A stretch of 9,663 nucleotides of DNA from Candidatus Firestonebacteria bacterium RIFOXYA2_FULL_40_8 (GTDB taxonomy: Bacteria; Oederibacteriota; D2-FULL-39-29), in the NCBI GenBank assembly GCA_001778355.1, contig MFGS01000060.1, positions 1 through 9,663 on the forward strand, written 5' to 3'. Below are positions 6,114 through 9,663 of this stretch, one piece after another. Each line of letters starts with the position of its first letter. Positions within the stretch are counted from its first letter, which is position 1. Both the position numbers and the translations under genes were made by a program. Below the pieces are notes generated by a model, which searched no databases, had not been told where the DNA came from, and saw only the letters and a program-made list of their open reading frames with translations.

Positions 6114-7664
6114 CTAAAAATTTACCGTAGCGCCGAGTTTTATTGCGGCTTTTGGAAGTGAGTAGTCCTTGATATTCTGATACTCTCTGTTTAACAGGTT
6201 TTCGCCTTTGACGAAAACTGAAATACTTGAGCCGAAACTTTTTTTAACTCCGGCTGAAACCAGAATAACATCATTAAGTTTACCAGTGAGGGTTTGAGAG
6301 TAGTACAACTCTCCCCTGTATTCAAACGCGGCCTCAAAAGTCCAATCTATGAAAGTATACTCGCCGCCCAGAGTTGCGGAGTGAACCGGGATATAAGGAA
6401 TATTCATCGCGGTATTATCAGGGTTAGAAGCATTAACATATTTGTAACTCAATTTCTGCGTAAGCCCTTCAAAGACCTTCCACTCTTCCTTAACGTTTAT
6501 CCCCATAATCGAAGCTTTAGAGATATTTACGGGGGAAGTCGCACTTCCCGCGGACTCATAAGACAACAGGTCGCTTATTTCTTTCCGGTAGAACTCCAAA
6601 GTTATCGGCACCAGTTTTAAAAGACGGTGTTCCACGCCGGTGCTGACATTTAACCAGACGTTTTCAGCTGTAAGCCCGGGGTTTAAAAGATAGATATCGT
6701 TATCATAGGTGTTTTTAAATTTAGGATACACCCTGCCCGGTTCATAAGAAACAAACACGCGGGTAAAGCCGTCAACATCAAACACCGCTTTTGCATTCAC
6801 GAAGAGCCAGCCATTATCGCTTTTAACCGCGACAAAAATGTCCGCATTGTCGATCTTGAATCTGTCTTCCAGTGCCGCTGAATAAGTCCAGCCGAATACA
6901 TCATCGTTCCGCAGATCTATTCCCAGTCCCGGCAGATGTTTTTTATTTTCCATGAGCAGTTCATAGTCCGTTTTAACTCCAAAATCCATTTCGTTATTTT
7001 TCAGCCCGAATGTACTCAGATCCGACCTGGTAAAGTTAAAATAGGAGGTCAGATTAAGCTTTTCCATAAGCGGCGAAGATGCGCGAAGGTAGGCAGTGTA
7101 GAAGTCCTTAATAACGGCGCTGAATCCGAGCGTGGAAGCATACGGCGTTCTGAGTGTCTCGTTTTCATAATCCAGGGTTAGACCGAGTTTCAATGCTTTA
7201 GCAAATGAATATGTCAAATCCCCTGAGGCGGAAAAATTAGTATAGCCGGAATCCTGCAGAAGAAAGTTCTTTCTATCTCCGAGCACATTAATTATAAAAC
7301 CGAGATTATCAAACTGCCGGCCATAAACCAGCTTGGCAAAGTAATTATCGATTGTTCCGGCATATACCGTTAACTCTCCGAACTGATTTTTACCTTCGGA
7401 TCTTTCTAGAGAAGGCGAACGCTTATCCTCTTCCAGATACGGTCCTTTTATAAATTCTGTTTCCATAAGCGGTGTTTCTTTCGGCGGCATCGGATAATTC
7501 GCAGGAAGAAGGTCCTTTTTCTCCACGCCGACCCTGAGATCCGACTCCCCTGAAACCACGACATCGGGAAGGACAAATACGGGCTCACGATCTTTTTTTA
7601 TCTCTTCCTGGGAAAAAAGCCCTGAGACCAGCGCCATTAAAAGAAGAGCAAATATTTTTCTCAT
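6114..7664 (-). CDS. TonB-dependent-receptor-type outer-membrane beta-barrel lacking a plug domain
   Basis: The 516-residue protein has a signal peptide (about 1-18, LFS then QEE). A TonB-box-like stretch VLPDVVVSGE (31-40) follows. A charged, Pro-containing linker (about 41-92) leads to a barrel of amphipathic strands (about 95-516) ending in Phe, as outer-membrane barrels do. Receptor-type landmarks in the barrel are the GYTNFSASGDLTYSF stretch (140-154), LLNPGLTAENVWLNVSTGVE (326-345), LEFYRKEISDLL (356-367) and GENLLNREYQ with LGATVNF at the end (487-516). The barrel length fits a BtuB-like fold. The roughly 130-residue plug normally between TonB box and barrel is absent, and no NIRG or DG(V/I) plug motifs are visible. 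The ATG overlaps the TPR gene stop by 4 bp behind a GGAGGG site, so no upstream plug fragment can exist. It may be an open pore, an exporter, or a pore plugged by a partner protein. The substrate is unknown. Confidence 0.85.
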   Translation of the reverse strand: MRKIFALLLMALVSGLFSQEEIKKDREPVFVLPDVVVSGESDLRVGVEKKDLLPANYPMPPKETPLMETEFIKGPYLEEDKRSPSLERSEGKNQFGELTVYAGTIDNYFAKLVYGRQFDNLGFIINVLGDRKNFLLQDSGYTNFSASGDLTYSFAKALKLGLTLDYENETLRTPYASTLGFSAVIKDFYTAYLRASSPLMEKLNLTSYFNFTRSDLSTFGLKNNEMDFGVKTDYELLMENKKHLPGLGIDLRNDDVFGWTYSAALEDRFKIDNADIFVAVKSDNGWLFVNAKAVFDVDGFTRVFVSYEPGRVYPKFKNTYDNDIYLLNPGLTAENVWLNVSTGVEHRLLKLVPITLEFYRKEISDLLSYESAGSATSPVNISKASIMGINVKEEWKVFEGLTQKLSYKYVNASNPDNTAMNIPYIPVHSATLGGEYTFIDWTFEAAFEYRGELYYSQTLTGKLNDVILVSAGVKKSFGSSISVFVKGENLLNREYQNIKDYSLPKAAIKLGATVNF

Positions 7665-9663
7665 TTACCCTCCAGATCTTTCAGGCGCTTTTCCGCGGAT
7701 TTTTTCCAGTCAGGATTCGTACTGTCCCTGATAATTTCAGAATAGAGCTTTCTAGCTTCTTCGTTTTTTCCAAGAATTTCATAACAATCAGCGGCTTTTG
7801 CTTTTGCAGTTATTTTCCAAACGTCCGAGGCCTTTTCCATAGCCGGTACTTTCATGTATTCCTTACCCGCATTTTCATAATCCCCTGAGGAATAATATGT
7901 GTTTGCTATCCAATATTGCGCTTCCGTTGCTTTTTCAGGCACATTTTTGAGCAGCCAGCCGTAAGCTAGAGCAGCACTCGTGTAATCTTTTTTTGCTTCA
8001 TATATAACAGCAGACTCCATAGCAGCATCCTTAGCCAACTCGCTTTTGGGATAGTTATCAAGCACTGCTTTATATTGTTTAAGCGCTTCCTCTGACTTTT
8101 TCAGCTTCTTATTGTAAATAAGTCCTGCGTTAAAAGCCGCGGAAGGGGCAAACTCGCTTTTGGGATATTTTTCAACTACGTCCAGATACTCATTGGCCGC
8201 GTCAGGATATCTTTCCAGCGTAAAATAAATGTTTGCAATCCTGAATTGCGCTTTGGGCGCCAGCGTAGAAGCCGCATGCCGGGAGATAAGAACCCTGAAA
8301 CTTTCGACTGCCCGTCCGTTATCTTTCTGGTTCAGAAAAGCTTCCGCTCTGTTAAATAACGCCTGGTCCACCATATTCGAGGTCGGAAAGTCGTTTATGA
8401 ACTTTTCATATTCTTCTACGGCCTGTTTGTAATTTTTTTCTCCAAAATAGTACTCCCCGAGTTTAAACTGTACCTCGGCAGAGAACTCTTCCTTGGGAAA
8501 TTTTCTGAGGAATTTTTTTGAAATCTCGGCGGCTTCCTTCACCTTTCCCAGACGTGAATAAGTCCAGGAAAGACCATAAAGCGCATCCCTTTCGTATTTT
8601 GTATCCCCGTATTTATCTATTACTTTCTGGTAATACTCCACTGCAGCCTCATAACTGTTCATATTATAATAAGAGTCTGCAATCTTAAGCATCGCATCGG
8701 GCACCAAAGCGCTGTTCCCATGCTGCTTTTCTATTTTTGAGAAACTAAGAATTGCTTTATCAAATTCATTTTTCCTGAAATTAGCAAAACCGCTCCAATA
8801 AGCGCTTTCTGCCGTATTCAAAGCCGACCAATAAGAAGCAGCGCCTTCGAAATCATTTCCGTTATAAAGACACCAGCCCGCCTGATATTTGGCTTTGGCT
8901 ATCTCTTCTTGATCTTTGGATTTCTCTATAACTTTCTTGTAGGACTTCAGGGCAGAAATATAATCCTTAAGATTATACAGACAGCTACCGCTCATATAAC
9001 TTATTTCTCCGATATAATCCTCGTTCTTATCCAGCTCCGCGGCTTTGGTATATTCGCTTAAAGAACTGGTAAATTTCTTCAGCTGAAAATAGCACCACGC
9101 TATCCCGAGCTGCGAAACCAGAGAAAGCCGGGGATCTTTGTAATCGGCTATGACATCCTTATAAGCCGTGATCGCCGGTTCATATTCTTTTTTAGCAAAG
9201 AAGGTTTCACCGAGACGGAAATGCGCTTCCGGGACCCAGGTGCTGTCCGGGAATTTAAGGAGCAGATTGGAAAAATGGGTTTTGGCATAATCGTAATACA
9301 TTAATTTATAATCGCACCAGCCGACCCAGTAAAGCCCGTCATCCGCGAACTCACTTTGCGGGTATTCGTTATATATTTTAAAATACTGCACCTTGGCATC
9401 CATCAGGCGGCCTAAGCTGTAAAAACAATTTCCGGAAAGATAAAGCGCGTAAGGTTTCAGCCCTTTCGGCGCGTCCGCATCTTCCACAACGGCTTTTAGT
9501 TCTTCTATCGCTTCCCAGTTGCGCTTCTGCTTGAAGTAGCACCAGCCGAGCGCGTACTTCGCCCTGTGCGCCAGCTCGGAAGGAACATCTTTTCCTGCCG
9601 TGATATCCTTCAAACTCTTTAAGGCGAGATCAAACTTGCCTTGATTTACAAAAGATACGGAAA
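7661..9663 (-). CDS. Large tetratricopeptide (TPR) repeat protein, 5' end outside the window
   Basis: The frame is open to the window edge. A TTG at 9613 is available, but TPR-like sequence (FVNQGKFDLALKSL) continues upstream of it, so it is probably not the true start. The visible 667 residues are almost entirely about 17 helical repeats of 34-40 residues, with recurring patterns YxxGxCYxxxxxYxxA and (Y/F)PxSxxAxxA. They resemble the YbgF/BamD-type TPRs found in periplasmic and outer-membrane assembly proteins. Such repeats bind other proteins, and no enzymatic domain is visible. The C-terminus ends in LKDLEGK with no membrane anchor, and any export signal lies off the window. The 4-bp overlap with the barrel gene argues that the two products are made together and interact, probably in the periplasm. 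The TPR-plus-barrel pairing recalls AlgK/AlgE and PgaA-like exporters, but this is an analogy only. Confidence 0.9.
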   Translation of the reverse strand, partial: SVSFVNQGKFDLALKSLKDITAGKDVPSELAHRAKYALGWCYFKQKRNWEAIEELKAVVEDADAPKGLKPYALYLSGNCFYSLGRLMDAKVQYFKIYNEYPQSEFADDGLYWVGWCDYKLMYYDYAKTHFSNLLLKFPDSTWVPEAHFRLGETFFAKKEYEPAITAYKDVIADYKDPRLSLVSQLGIAWCYFQLKKFTSSLSEYTKAAELDKNEDYIGEISYMSGSCLYNLKDYISALKSYKKVIEKSKDQEEIAKAKYQAGWCLYNGNDFEGAASYWSALNTAESAYWSGFANFRKNEFDKAILSFSKIEKQHGNSALVPDAMLKIADSYYNMNSYEAAVEYYQKVIDKYGDTKYERDALYGLSWTYSRLGKVKEAAEISKKFLRKFPKEEFSAEVQFKLGEYYFGEKNYKQAVEEYEKFINDFPTSNMVDQALFNRAEAFLNQKDNGRAVESFRVLISRHAASTLAPKAQFRIANIYFTLERYPDAANEYLDVVEKYPKSEFAPSAAFNAGLIYNKKLKKSEEALKQYKAVLDNYPKSELAKDAAMESAVIYEAKKDYTSAALAYGWLLKNVPEKATEAQYWIANTYYSSGDYENAGKEYMKVPAMEKASDVWKITAKAKAADCYEILGKNEEARKLYSEIIRDSTNPDWKKSAEKRLKDLEGK
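8037..8167 (-). repeat. Exact 17-bp direct repeat within the TPR gene
   Basis: AACTCGCTTTTGGGATA occurs at 8037-8053 and 8151-8167, 114 bases (38 codons) apart, which equals one repeat unit. On the coding strand it encodes the YPKSE motif that ends consecutive TPRs. Identity at the DNA level suggests a fairly recent duplication or conversion between neighbouring repeats. Confidence 0.7.

Noticed and set aside
7545..7664. Barrel gene shortened by a frameshift or broken from an upstream plug-coding fragment
   Set aside because: It has its own signal peptide, a good ribosome site and a 4-bp overlap with an intact TPR gene, so there is no room for a lost upstream part.

Overview
The window comes from a diderm (Gram-negative-type) bacterium of moderate G+C. 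The outer-membrane barrel, TonB/ExbB/ExbD motor and lipobox lipoprotein require an outer membrane. A SpoIID-domain protein without sporulation genes, together with a DUF3467-birA-coaX cluster, fits deep-branching or candidate-phylum lineages (Elusimicrobia or Omnitrophica-like). That placement is inference, not demonstrated. All genes lie on the minus strand, so transcription runs from base 9663 towards base 1.

In transcription order the layout has three blocks. Block 1 (9663-6114) is a large TPR repeat protein whose start lies beyond the window, overlapping by 4 bp a TonB-dependent-receptor-type beta-barrel that lacks a plug domain. A 233-bp gap follows. It holds inverted repeats, a short heptamer tract and a near-consensus sigma-70 promoter. 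Block 2 (5880-1875) is exbB, exbD, tonB and a lipoprotein joining TPR repeats to a SpoIID peptidoglycan-acting domain. Spacings are 13 bp, a 1-bp overlap and 7 bp, so it is almost certainly one operon. A 184-bp gap follows, with two heptamer-repeat tracts in opposite orientation around a plausible promoter. Block 3 (1690-1) is a DUF3467 protein, the bifunctional biotin ligase/repressor birA, and a truncated coaX (type III pantothenate kinase). These genes overlap by 4 and 11 bp.

Blocks 1 and 2 read together as an envelope system. ExbB/ExbD use the proton gradient to energise TonB, which crosses the periplasm to the TonB-box-bearing barrel. The two TPR proteins are probable periplasmic scaffolds, and the SpoIID domain probably trims or opens peptidoglycan. 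TPR protein plus plugless barrel resembles the layout of exopolysaccharide exporters (AlgK/AlgE, PgaA, BcsC), but the barrel sequence itself is of the TonB-receptor type. This combination is the most interesting feature of the window. Block 3 is cofactor housekeeping (biotin and CoA), although the CoaX carries unusual Asp-to-Asn changes in usually conserved motifs.

No RNA genes, CRISPR arrays, insertion sequences or phage genes were seen.
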